Part shown: positions 1 through 4,802 of the stretch, piece by piece
How the letters are laid out: each line of letters begins with the position of its first letter
Position numbering within the stretch: the first letter of the stretch is position 1
Virus record (IMG/VR): IMGVR_UViG_3300023503_000001
Span: 1 to 54,472 of that record
Strand: one strand, 5' to 3'
Length of the DNA stretch: 54,472 nucleotides
Origin: a virus
The notes under the pieces: generated by a model
Databases searched by the model: none
The model's input: the letters and a program-made list of their open reading frames with translations, nothing else
Told to the model about the DNA's origin: nothing
Program-made: the position numbers and the translations under genes

Positions 1-84
1 AACTATAACTTCGTGTAAAGCAAATCCAACTACAGATGAAATAAATTGAACTTAAACTTTTTTATCAGAACATGCCTTAAACAT
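1..84 (-). pseudogene. Left copy of the 5' end of the 107-residue protein, with early stop
   Basis: This is the start of the gene at 54055-54378, duplicated by the terminal overlap. The ATG lies at 84-82. The single mismatch between the copies turns the tyrosine codon TAT of the right copy into TAA at 54-52, so this copy would stop after ten codons. It is either an assembly-edge error or a minor population variant. The right copy should be taken as the gene. Confidence 0.7.
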
Positions 85-178
85 TTTAATTGCTCCACAT
101 TACTGAAATTATAGTTCCAAATATAAATCCAGCTATAAACATAGATAGATTCGTAAAAATAAGATCTATTTTTGATTC
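1..178. repeat. Terminal direct repeat, left copy
   Basis: Bases 1-178 repeat at 54295-54472 with a single difference: T at 52 versus A at 54346. This is the overlap expected when a circular or circularly permuted genome is linearised by assembly, so the leftward genes at the two ends form one continuous operon. A true short terminal repeat on the virion DNA cannot be excluded from sequence alone. Confidence 0.95.
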
Positions 179-220
179 TTCTTGTTTAGGTTTTTCGACA
201 TAATCTTTAGGTTGTTGCAT
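86..220 (-). CDS. Small membrane protein, 44 aa
   Basis: I chose the ATG at 220 because AAGGAA lies about eight bases upstream, and because the longer in-frame start at 271 would overlap the tRNA-Arg gene. The first half is charged and rich in Lys, Glu and Gln. The second half (about residues 23-41) is one hydrophobic helix with small residues, ending in MWSN. This suggests a single-pass inner-membrane micro-protein of unknown role. Its stop lies one base before the start of the next leftward gene (84 in this copy, 54378 in the other), so they are co-transcribed across the junction. Confidence 0.7.
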   Translation of the reverse strand: MQQPKDYVEKPKQEESKIDLIFTNLSMFIAGFIFGTIISVMWSN

Positions 221-238
221 CTTATGTTCCTTATCAAC

Positions 239-315
239 TGGCACCCCTGACAGGACTCGAACCTGTAACACCGAGGGTAGAAACCTCGTGTTCTATCCGG
301 TTGAGCTACAGGGGC
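239..315 (-). tRNA. tRNA-Arg(UCU)
   Basis: A complete 77-nt cloverleaf. The acceptor is GCCCCTG paired with CAGGGGT (G1-U72 wobble), the anticodon stem is CGAGG/CCTCG, the loop TTTCTAC gives anticodon TCT, and the T arm is ACAGG-TTCGAGT-CCTGT. The discriminator is G and CCA is encoded. The D stem GCTC/GAAC has one mismatch. It reads AGA, and AGG by wobble, codons expected to be common in this AT-rich phage. It lies four bases from the next tRNA. Confidence 0.95.
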
Positions 316-319
316 AAAA

Positions 320-395
320 TGGTGGGCCCACCAGGATTTGAACCTGGGACCAAGAGATTATGAGTCTCCTGCTCTAACCACTGAGCTATAGGCCC
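320..395 (-). tRNA. tRNA with CAU anticodon, probably tRNA-Ile2 (AUA-reading)
   Basis: A complete 76-nt cloverleaf with GGGCCTA/TGGGCCC acceptor, anticodon loop CTCATAA (CAT), T loop TTCAAAT and encoded CCA. The D arm and anticodon region (AGTGGTTAGAGCAGG, GACTCATAATC, TTGGTC) match bacterial tRNA-Ile2 as I recall it more closely than elongator or initiator tRNA-Met. If so, the host TilS enzyme would convert C34 to lysidine so that it reads AUA. Elongator tRNA-Met remains the alternative. Confidence 0.9.
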
Positions 396-524
396 AAAAC
401 TATTATACCTCAAAATCTAAACAGGTACGTGTGTTATTTGTAATTGTTTTTAGTATGATTGGTGCTATCATTGAAGCCATTGTAGATTACTTCGTTTATT
501 GAAAAATGTGATGAATGCTTTAAT

Positions 525-800
525 TCATATTAAATCATGACATTTAGACGCACCATAGCGCTTTATACATTTTCTCTCTTCAATAAGAAGATCTAACCTT
601 TCATTAGCTTCCTGCTCGAGTCGGAGCAGATCTAATGTAGGAATTTTAAATTTTACTTTATGTCCACTTTTCCACCTAACAATTAGGTCTTCAATATAAT
701 CATTAGGCAAACCTACGCTTGGATCAGCTGGCGCTATCTGAGCCTCAACTATTACAGATAATCCACTTTTAATAGTGGATTCAAATTCAAATTTGTACAT
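525..800 (-). CDS. Hypothetical protein, 91 aa
   Basis: The start at 800 is preceded by GAGAGGAAC about eight bases upstream and by a promoter of the phage early family (827-856). The protein has an N-terminal beta-rich half and a C-terminal charged helix (about residues 55-80) rich in Leu, Glu and Arg. It ends in a short Cys-containing tail. I recognise no family. It sits between the tmRNA and the tRNA-Ile/tRNA-Arg pair and is probably the first gene of the leftward transcript that carries those tRNAs. Confidence 0.75.
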   Translation of the reverse strand: MYKFEFESTIKSGLSVIVEAQIAPADPSVGLPNDYIEDLIVRWKSGHKVKFKIPTLDLLRLEQEANERLDLLIEERKCIKRYGASKCHDLI

Positions 801-826
801 AATTTGTTCCTCTCTATTTTAAAAAT

Positions 827-856
827 ATTTTAACAAATTTGAATTTATTTGTAAAA
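827..856 (-). promoter_or_regulatory. Early promoter, degenerate member of the repeated family
   Basis: On the minus strand, -35 TTTTAC (856-851) and -10 TAAAAT (832-827) are separated by 18 bases, about 25 bases before the start codon of the 91-residue gene. An AT-rich stretch lies immediately upstream, as in the better-conserved members of this family. Confidence 0.55.
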
Positions 857-920
857 TTAAAATTTTTTATTTAGCTATAAAATATAGCTATATGAAATAT
901 ATTTAACTATCCATAGTGTT

Positions 921-980
921 CTAAATATTTTTCAATATTTCTGCGTAGCTCATTTCTTCATCGCCTAACCAAGTTGTGCG
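921..980 (-). other. Candidate tmRNA tag reading frame
   Basis: Downstream of the coding-piece tRNA-like start, one frame ends at TAG (923-921) and reads ...TTWLGDEEMSYAEILKNI. The acidic middle resembles degradation tags, but the C-terminus lacks the usual LAA or VAA ending. The resume codon cannot be fixed by eye because this frame stays open further upstream. Two other frames give very short products (AHNLVRR or AQLG). Confidence 0.4.
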
Positions 981-1150
981 CTTTGATTTCAGCCGATGTA
1001 ATTTAGCAAGTGCTTCGCTGAACGCACCTGGACCGTCCACTTGCGTTCGTGTACCCGTCGAAACCCGTCACCTCCGTCATGGTGGAAGTGGGTGGAATCG
1101 AACCCCTGTCCGAACGCCATCACGTTCGCTTCATCCGGCCAGTTGCCAAC
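921..1150 (-). ncRNA. ssrA: Circularly permuted two-piece tmRNA (ssrA)
   Basis: Reading leftward, the tRNA-like 3' half (T loop TTCGATT at 1102-1096, acceptor CACTTCC 1090-1084, A, CCA 1082-1080) comes first. After only four bases (TGAC, 1079-1076) the 5' half follows: GGAGGTG (1075-1069), then the D-loop-like GGTTTCGACGGG hallmark. GGAGGTG pairs with CACTTCC over seven base pairs (one G-U), and CGAACGC (1049-1043) pairs perfectly with GCGTTCG (1117-1111), giving the long tmRNA helix between the pieces. This is the gene order of permuted tmRNAs known in alphaproteobacteria, cyanobacteria and some betaproteobacteria. Oddities: the G-U wobble falls at 4-69 rather than the alanine-identity 3-70, the T stem has two mismatches, and the acceptor piece could also fold CGAACG/CGTTCG on itself. 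The outer ends of both pieces are estimates. Confidence 0.85.
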
Positions 1151-1172
1151 CTCACCGGGAGTGAGATTCTTT
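1140..1172 (-). repeat. Hairpin element, copy 1
   Basis: On the minus strand this reads AGAATCTCACTCCCGGTGAG then GTTGGCAACTGG. It forms a hairpin (CTCAC/GTGAG) followed by a GTTG-G-CAAC palindrome. A diverged copy lies at 1330-1364. In each case the stop codon of a small membrane-protein gene falls at the 3' arm of the hairpin. Confidence 0.6.
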
Positions 1173-1310
1173 CGAGGCCGTGAAATAGTCGCGCATCACT
1201 TCTTCCTCATAATCGTCGTCGTCGAGATCAATATCAGGTGGTTCGCTGAAAACAGCGATCACTATTAGGCACATCACACCGACGGCAAACACTGCAAACA
1301 AGGCGTCCAT
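1152..1310 (-). CDS. Single-pass membrane micro-protein, 52 aa
   Basis: The ATG at 1310 follows GAGGGG with six-base spacing. Residues 2-21 form a hydrophobic helix (ALFAVFAVGVMCLIVIAVF), followed by a very acidic cytosolic or periplasmic tail (PPDIDLDDDDYEEE) and a short basic end. I recognise no family. The gene ends immediately before the tmRNA acceptor piece, so the tmRNA precursor is probably transcribed with this small-gene operon. The GC content is well above that of the replication genes. Confidence 0.7.
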   Translation of the reverse strand: MDALFAVFAVGVMCLIVIAVFSEPPDIDLDDDDYEEEVMRDYFTASKESHSR

Positions 1311-1329
1311 TACATTCCCCTCTATCTAC

Positions 1330-1364
1330 TCAGTTGTCAACTTCACCGGGGGGGTGAAATTCTA
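1330..1364 (-). repeat. Hairpin element, copy 2
   Basis: On the minus strand this reads AGAATTTCACCCCCCCGGTG then AAGTTGACAACTG. The stem is TTCACC/GGTGAA, followed by GTTG-A-CAAC. It is clearly related to the copy at 1140-1172 and keeps both palindromic parts while the sequence has drifted. Confidence 0.6.
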
Positions 1365-1459
1365 AAAATTTTTCGAAGCACAAACAGTCCAAACGCTAAA
1401 AGCAAATACCCAACTGCCAATAGGATTTATGCCGCAAGTATCCATAACAGATCATGCAT
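1343..1459 (-). pseudogene. Membrane micro-protein gene with internal stop
   Basis: An AAAGGT site lies about eight bases before the ATG at 1459. The frame reads MHDLLWILAA, then TAA (1429-1427), then continues ILLAVGYLLLAFGLFVLRKI and a short basic tail to TGA at 1345-1343. Without the stop this would be a 38-residue protein with one long membrane helix and a positive C-terminal end. The stop splits the hydrophobic segment, so the gene looks broken unless read through. All three stop codons end normal genes elsewhere in the genome, so general stop recoding is unlikely. Confidence 0.5.
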
Positions 1460-1756
1460 TCATGCACCTTTCTTCTCATTATGTGCTTGTTGAAAGCCGA
1501 GCTCTATGACAGGACATCCGTTGCGATGTGCTCCGCGTTCTGAGCGGTAAATGCCACATGTACCTCTACGACATTTTGCACGCGCCCACTCTTCTACCTG
1601 GCGCAGGTCGTTGGTCAGCTGCTTCAGTATGTCGGCAACTTCAGGAGCGGCATCCAGATATTTTGCGCCGTAGGGAAAGAGACTCGGCGTTTCTACGAGA
1701 TTGTTGGCAAGGGTTGCCAGCTCGCGGGCGCGTTTGATCAATTCATCGTGATTCAT
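1460..1756 (-). CDS. Hypothetical protein, 98 aa, paralogue of 2394-2609
   Basis: It starts at ATG 1756, overlapping the stop of the upstream gene by four bases. The N-terminus MNHDELIKRARELA closely matches MSNDELIKRAREVA of the gene at 2394-2609. Both continue as helical proteins with a VADIL-Q or VANLLEQ segment. The C-terminal third has three Cys residues and a His (CRRGTCGIYRSERGAHRNGC), a possible metal site absent from the paralogue. Its base composition is GC-rich like its neighbours. The function is unknown. Confidence 0.7.
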   Translation of the reverse strand: MNHDELIKRARELATLANNLVETPSLFPYGAKYLDAAPEVADILKQLTNDLRQVEEWARAKCRRGTCGIYRSERGAHRNGCPVIELGFQQAHNEKKGA

Positions 1757-1992
1757 TGCCCTTCCCTCTCCATCTGTGCCAGGTCGCCCGCATCAAATGT
1801 GTTGGCGTACGGGACACCTGTGATTCCCGCGAACTTGCGGCACCGGAACTGCTTGGCGTTCGTCCGGCTCACCCGCATCTGGAGTAGATGCCCGGTGCTC
1901 ATGAAGTTGAACACGGCCACGTAGATCCAGTTCGACCACCAGCGCCAGCGGCCGATCTTCACATTTTCCACGGTCAGCACGTTGACTTTCAT
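1753..1992 (-). CDS. Hypothetical protein, 79 aa
   Basis: The ATG at 1992 is preceded by TAGGAGAAAG about nine bases upstream. The central part contains a tryptophan-rich strand pattern (GRWRWWSNWIYVAVF), followed by basic residues and the motif KQFRCRKFAGITGVPYANTF. No family is recognised. It is small, basic and lacks a clear membrane helix. It overlaps the downstream gene by the four-base ATGA arrangement, which implies translational coupling. Confidence 0.7.
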   Translation of the reverse strand: MKVNVLTVENVKIGRWRWWSNWIYVAVFNFMSTGHLLQMRVSRTNAKQFRCRKFAGITGVPYANTFDAGDLAQMEREGQ

Positions 1993-2040
1993 CAGAGCTT
2001 TCTCCTAAGTATTTCTCTCCTTGTCGCAAACCACGAAGGT

Positions 2041-2172
2041 TTAAATAGTCGGCCTACCCCATGTACGTGTTACGGTAACTTTCACACCAGGGCTATCGGG
2101 ATACCATAGTCTAACCGTCTTTGGACGTAAAACGATGTTGTATAAAGGTACAATCAAGACTTTTATTTTCAT
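2041..2172 (-). CDS. Small basic protein, 43 aa
   Basis: The reading frame runs from ATG at 2172 to TAA at 2043-2041, with a weak GAGA site upstream. The product (MKIKVLIVPLYNIVLRPKTV, then a segment with WYPDSPGVKVTVTRTWGRP) looks like a short beta-rich domain with conserved-looking Pro, Gly and Trp residues. The gene falls between the tRNA-Thr side and the 79-residue gene and fills an otherwise empty gap. No family is recognised. Confidence rests on position, spacing and composition. Confidence 0.55.
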   Translation of the reverse strand: MKIKVLIVPLYNIVLRPKTVRLWYPDSPGVKVTVTRTWGRPTI

Positions 2173-2187
2173 AAGTAATTTCTCAAC

Positions 2188-2262
2188 TTAGAAAAAATTT
2201 TTAGGATCGTATAAAATTAAAAGTACTAACACAAAAGCTATTAAAATTAATATTGAATCCAT
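2188..2262 (-). CDS. Possible membrane micro-protein, 24 aa
   Basis: A short frame from ATG 2262 to TAA 2190-2188 encodes MDSILILIAFVLVLLILYDP and four more residues, almost entirely one membrane helix. The upstream ribosome site is poor (AGAGAC). It lies in the leader between tRNA-Thr and the next gene. It could equally be untranslated sequence. Confidence 0.35.
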   Translation of the reverse strand: MDSILILIAFVLVLLILYDPKNFF

Positions 2263-2277
2263 ATTAGTCTCTAAATT

Positions 2278-2353
2278 TGGAGCCAGAGACAGGAATCGAA
2301 CCCGCGACATCCTCATTACAAGTGAGGCGCTCTACCTACTGAGCTACTCTGGC
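2278..2353 (-). tRNA. tRNA-Thr(UGU)
   Basis: A complete 76-nt cloverleaf with acceptor GCCAGAG/CTCTGGC, D stem GCTC/GAGC, anticodon stem CCTCA/TGAGG, loop CTTGTAA (anticodon TGT), T arm GCGGG-TTCGATT-CCTGT with G-U pairs, discriminator T and encoded CCA. It reads ACA. It lies within the GC-rich cassette between two groups of small genes. Confidence 0.95.
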
Positions 2354-2393
2354 ATTATAGCACAAATAAACGGAAGTCGAACCCACACTCTGT

Positions 2394-2609
2394 CTATAAA
2401 TGTAGCTCCTCTTTCTGTTCTGCTATCGCCTCGTGCGCTAATTGCGCGGACATGTCGAGTTTCTCCAGACGATCGGCCATCTGCTCAAGCAAATTTGCCA
2501 CCTCGTCTGCATAAGCTGCCTTGTTCAATACCCCAGTCTCGGTGAGTGGCTGCGATTTGATGTCGTTCGCCACCTCTCTGGCGCGTTTGATCAGTTCGTC
2601 GTTGCTCAT
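2394..2609 (-). CDS. Hypothetical protein, 71 aa, paralogue of 1460-1756
   Basis: I chose the ATG at 2609 (MSNDELIKRAREVA) because GCGAGG sits six bases upstream, and because the longer in-frame extension would run through the repetitive micro-protein gene in another frame. The protein is all helical and acidic, with a likely coiled-coil (VANLLEQMADRLEKLD). It is homologous to the N-terminal half of the 98-residue protein at 1460-1756, so one arose by duplication. The ATG overlaps the TGA of the upstream micro-protein gene. Confidence 0.7.
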   Translation of the reverse strand: MSNDELIKRAREVANDIKSQPLTETGVLNKAAYADEVANLLEQMADRLEKLDMSAQLAHEAIAEQKEELHL

Positions 2610-2713
2610 TTCAACCTCGCCCACGGTGATGACAGGAGCGCCAGGATCGCGGCGCAGATGACGACTATCAGGATCGCGGCGCAGATGACGACTATCAGGA
2701 TCGGCTCGCTCAC
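2606..2713 (-). CDS. Membrane micro-protein with internal duplication, 35 aa
   Basis: GTG at 2713 overlaps the TGA of the upstream gene (GTGA), and its own TGA overlaps the ATG of the next gene. This is the tight coupling seen throughout the operon. The product is VSEPILIVVICAAI followed by an exact repeat of the nine residues ILIVVICAA, then LALLSSPWARLK: one hydrophobic helix with a positive end. The repeat reflects a perfect 27-bp DNA duplication (2644-2697). A role in the membrane, for example as a toxin or lysis modulator, is speculation. Confidence 0.6.
   Translation of the reverse strand: MSEPILIVVICAAILIVVICAAILALLSSPWARLK
2644..2697. repeat. Perfect 27-bp tandem duplication
   Basis: The unit starting GGATCGCGGCGCAGATGACG occupies 2644-2670 and 2671-2697 exactly, with six more matching bases at 2698-2703. 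Its length keeps the micro-protein frame open. Confidence 0.95.
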
Positions 2714-3156
2714 AGCACCACCTCGCCTCGGTTGAGCTTATCAACAAGCTCCTCAACTTTTTCTCTCGGGCCGTAAGGTATCCAGGGGTTCCTGTATGCC
2801 ACGTCACACGAAGCATCCCACTCCTCAAACTGTACGTCGTATTCAGGAAAGTACGCGGGTAGTCCGGTCTCCGGCACCTCGTAGTCGGGCCAATGCTCCA
2901 GGGCATAGGCGACAAGTCGGTGGTGGACGCGCATGAGGTCGGCTGCCCGTGCTGCCAGGGCTTGGGTTGGGTACTCAAGGCCGAAGCGTCTGCGCATGGA
3001 TGATTCGATGCCCTCGCCTACATCCCCCCAACCGTTCACATAGAACCGCCCGCCCTTCGGCTCCCATTGTTGCGGCTTCGGGGGTTCGATGGTGATGCTC
3101 TCACCGCGTTGTAAAACATCCCACTGCTCATCAGTAAACTGAATTGTCTTGCTCAT
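2710..3156 (-). CDS. Hypothetical phage protein, 148 aa
   Basis: I chose the second Met (3156) because AAGGAG lies about seven bases upstream. The protein begins with a short helix-strand segment (KTIQFTDEQWDVLQRGESIT), then a Trp/Gly-rich stretch (WEPKGGRFYVNGWGDVG), a helical middle (ARAADLMRVHHRLVAYALEH) and an acidic C-terminus. The layout resembles small uncharacterised proteins of tailed phages with WEPKGG motifs, but I cannot name a family. It is GC-rich and heads the tightly coupled cassette that ends at the tmRNA. Confidence 0.75.
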   Translation of the reverse strand: MSKTIQFTDEQWDVLQRGESITIEPPKPQQWEPKGGRFYVNGWGDVGEGIESSMRRRFGLEYPTQALAARAADLMRVHHRLVAYALEHWPDYEVPETGLPAYFPEYDVQFEEWDASCDVAYRNPWIPYGPREKVEELVDKLNRGEVVL

Positions 3157-3364
3157 GATCACACTCCTTATTATGGATCAATCTATTCAATGTCTCTTCT
3201 ATTTGACGTGCTTTTACTCGATGGATGTAAAGTCTTTGCATATTTGGATAATAATTCATCATCCGCAATTTTGGACTAAATGAATTGCGCTTCAATACAA
3301 AGACAAACCAAAACCAATCAAAAAACCCAACGGCTTTAATTTCTTTGATGTATCTTTTTAGCAT
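3131..3364 (-). CDS. Hypothetical protein, 77 aa
   Basis: The start at 3364 lies inside the end of the upstream gene and the end overlaps the next gene by 26 bases. The N-terminal half is aromatic and hydrophobic (VGFFDWFWFVFVLKRNSF) and could sit at a membrane. The C-terminal half is a basic helix (RLYIHRVKARQIEETLNRLI). No strong ribosome site is visible, so the start is less certain than its neighbours. No function is recognised. Confidence 0.6.
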   Translation of the reverse strand: MLKRYIKEIKAVGFFDWFWFVFVLKRNSFSPKLRMMNYYPNMQRLYIHRVKARQIEETLNRLIHNKECDHEQDNSVY

Positions 3365-3707
3365 TGATTAAATCCGTATAAATCTCACAAGAATTTGGTC
3401 GGCATTTATCTGAGTCTAGAGCACAACCACCATCTACAAAGTTGGTACAAGTTTCATAAAGAGATTGTTGCTCGCATATTTTAAAAAGCATGGGATATTG
3501 ATTATCCACGCTAAAATTCATTTCTTTTCCAAGTTGTATGGAAGGCAACAATTTTTGAGCAACATAACGAGCACCTTCTTTTGTTATAGGCTGGGCCATA
3601 TAAACGCAATGAAAAACTGCGTCATTCAGTGTTTTGAATTGGGTGCGCAATGGACGCCAGAAGAAATCTGAGCCCTCTTTTTCTTTTCTAAAAGCTATAT
3701 AGCTCAT
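3336..3707 (-). CDS. Hypothetical protein with C-terminal Cys cluster, 123 aa
   Basis: The ATG at 3707 follows GAGGAGG about seven bases upstream and overlaps the previous stop (ATGA). The N-terminal two thirds are a mixed alpha/beta region. The C-terminus has a cysteine pattern (C-x6-GGC-x6-C-x3-SCEIY) that may bind a metal. A similar GG-x-C-x2-SC-x-IY pattern occurs in the small protein at 53405-53557, suggesting a shared zinc-binding motif. The role is unknown. Confidence 0.7.
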   Translation of the reverse strand: MSYIAFRKEKEGSDFFWRPLRTQFKTLNDAVFHCVYMAQPITKEGARYVAQKLLPSIQLGKEMNFSVDNQYPMLFKICEQQSLYETCTNFVDGGCALDSDKCRPNSCEIYTDLINAKKIHQRN

Positions 3708-4009
3708 AGTATATCCTCCTCTTGCTCGTTTAGCTCTTTTCGTTTTATTTTCCAGTAAAGAGGACCATAACCTCTAAGGGCAAACAATTCTTCAATATTT
3801 ATTGGCTTAGCCCATTCACCCCACTTAATGAGCTTAACAGTTGGCTTATCCTCTCTTACTTTTTTGATGAGTTTAATTATTTTATCGTCCTCCCAAGGCT
3901 GAGCACCATCCCACCCCATCAGATTTTGAAAAGGCGGAATTTGCTCTCCTTTTTCATCAAGGAACGTAGTATTTCCGTTAGTAAATAGTGCTATTTGGGA
4001 GATCTTCAT
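3704..4009 (-). CDS. Hypothetical protein, 101 aa
   Basis: The start at 4009 is preceded by GGAGGT. The protein is mixed alpha/beta, with several Trp residues in its middle (NLMGWDGAQPWEDDK) and a strongly basic patch near its C-terminus (YWKIKRKELNEQEED). I recognise no family. It is the first protein gene after the structured RNA and tRNA-Leu, and so is probably read from the promoter at 4312-4341. Confidence 0.7.
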   Translation of the reverse strand: MKISQIALFTNGNTTFLDEKGEQIPPFQNLMGWDGAQPWEDDKIIKLIKKVREDKPTVKLIKWGEWAKPINIEELFALRGYGPLYWKIKRKELNEQEEDIL

Positions 4010-4031
4010 AATTTACCTCCATCATCAATGA

Positions 4032-4119
4032 TGGTGCCCGAGGCCGGACTCGAACCGGCACTGTCTTACGACAGGCAGATTTTAAGTCTGCTGCGTCTAC
4101 CAAATTTCGCCACTCGGGC
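4032..4119 (-). tRNA. tRNA-Leu(UAA)
   Basis: An 88-nt class II tRNA with GCCCGAG/CTCGGGC acceptor, anticodon stem GCAGA/TCTGC, loop CTTAAAA (anticodon TAA), a long variable arm (CTGTC/GACAG), T loop TTCGAGT and encoded CCA. It reads UUA. It starts three bases after the closing stem of the structured RNA at 4123-4293 and is presumably processed from the same transcript. Confidence 0.95.
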
Positions 4120-4122
4120 AAT

Positions 4123-4293
4123 AAAGTTTATTAAAGAACTCCTGTGAGAGTGAGGCCTTTAAACTTAACACCTCATTTGAGATGATGGCTAGCACACCAT
4201 CTCCTTTCTACTCTATTGTAGAATCACTCCTATGGCCACTTGAAGCAGGGTTCTTCAACAACCCCTCTACACAGGAGCTCTTCAATAAACTTT
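4123..4293 (-). ncRNA. Unidentified structured RNA closed by a 24-bp stem
   Basis: Bases 4270-4293 and 4123-4146 pair over 24 positions. The only two non-Watson-Crick positions are U-G wobbles on the minus strand but A-C mismatches on the plus strand, so the RNA is leftward. Inside are a hairpin GGGUU-GUUGAAG-AACCC whose loop UUGAAG can pair with CUUCAA just downstream (pseudoknot), a CUAC/GUAG hairpin, a nine-pair hairpin GAGAUGGUG/CAUCAUCUC with one G-U, and a GAGG/CCUC hairpin. A promoter ends just upstream (4312-4341) and tRNA-Leu follows by three bases. I cannot match it to a known RNA family from memory. Confidence 0.7.
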
Positions 4294-4311
4294 AAACATT
4301 TTGTAAAATAA

Positions 4312-4341
4312 ATTATAATTTAATTGAAAGAAAAAGTAAAA
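4312..4341 (-). promoter_or_regulatory. Early promoter for structured RNA and tRNA-Leu
   Basis: Minus-strand -35 TTTTAC (4341-4336) and consensus -10 TATAAT (4317-4312) have an 18-base spacer and are preceded by the family-typical AAAAAAGTTTAA. Transcription should begin near 4305, about twelve bases before the structured RNA. Confidence 0.75.
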
Positions 4342-4396
4342 TTAAACTTTTTTATAGCCTTATAAATTTAATTTATAGGGCACTATCTATTTAACA

Positions 4397-4800
4397 CTAA
4401 AGAAAATGTTGAAAACGAGCCTTCATAGCATCAATTGTCTTCTGTGGCACGTCATGTGCACTTTTATTTCCGTGTAAATTATTGACAGTCAGTACAATTA
4501 CTTCATAATCCTCCTCTTCTGCTTTGTTGAGATATTTTTTGAACTCCCAACACTGTGTGTTTGTACTGTCTACGATAACAGTGGTTTCTCGACGTTCGAG
4601 AGCCTCTCAGAATTGCCGGAAACAGGCGGCGTGGGCTAAGTGCAATTTCTTGCTATCGAAAACATATTCACCATACTCATTAACGAAATAGTTGTCGGCG
4701 GACACGACAACAGTATCACAGGGATTCAAACTGACGAGTAACTCTGCGAAATGTGACTTCCAGAACAAGGCAATCCACGTAAGATAATGCATGTCGACAT
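4397..4800 (-). pseudogene. P-loop nucleotide kinase gene (N4BP2-like), frameshifted and interrupted
   Basis: Reading from ATG 4800 gives MSTCIILRGLPCSG, a good P-loop start. One A appears lost at 4757-4761 (GGAAG where GGAAAG would give SGKS). The frame then continues KSHFAELLVSLNPCDTVVVS and ADNYFVNEYGEYVFDSKKLH, meets an in-frame TGA at 4609-4607, and resumes EALERRETTVIVDSTNT to TAG at 4399-4397. The pieces align with P-loop kinases of the AAA_33/N4BP2 type (P-loop, S-A-D-x-Y-F, VDxTNT). Two independent lesions within about 400 bases indicate decay. Sequencing error in the A run could explain one of them but not the TGA. Confidence 0.8.
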
Positions 4801-4802
4801 AA

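Noticed and set aside
976-1268. Rightward open frames over the tmRNA
   Set aside because: They run antisense to the tmRNA and to the micro-protein at 1152-1310, with no ribosome site or recognisable domain.
4123-4293. Retron msr-msd or transposon end
   Set aside because: The flanking inverted repeats recall retron a1/a2, but no reverse transcriptase or transposase is encoded anywhere in the window.
1343-4609. Genetic-code change (stop recoding)
   Set aside because: Internal TAA and TGA occur in broken genes only. TAA, TAG and TGA all end intact genes normally, often with overlapping starts.
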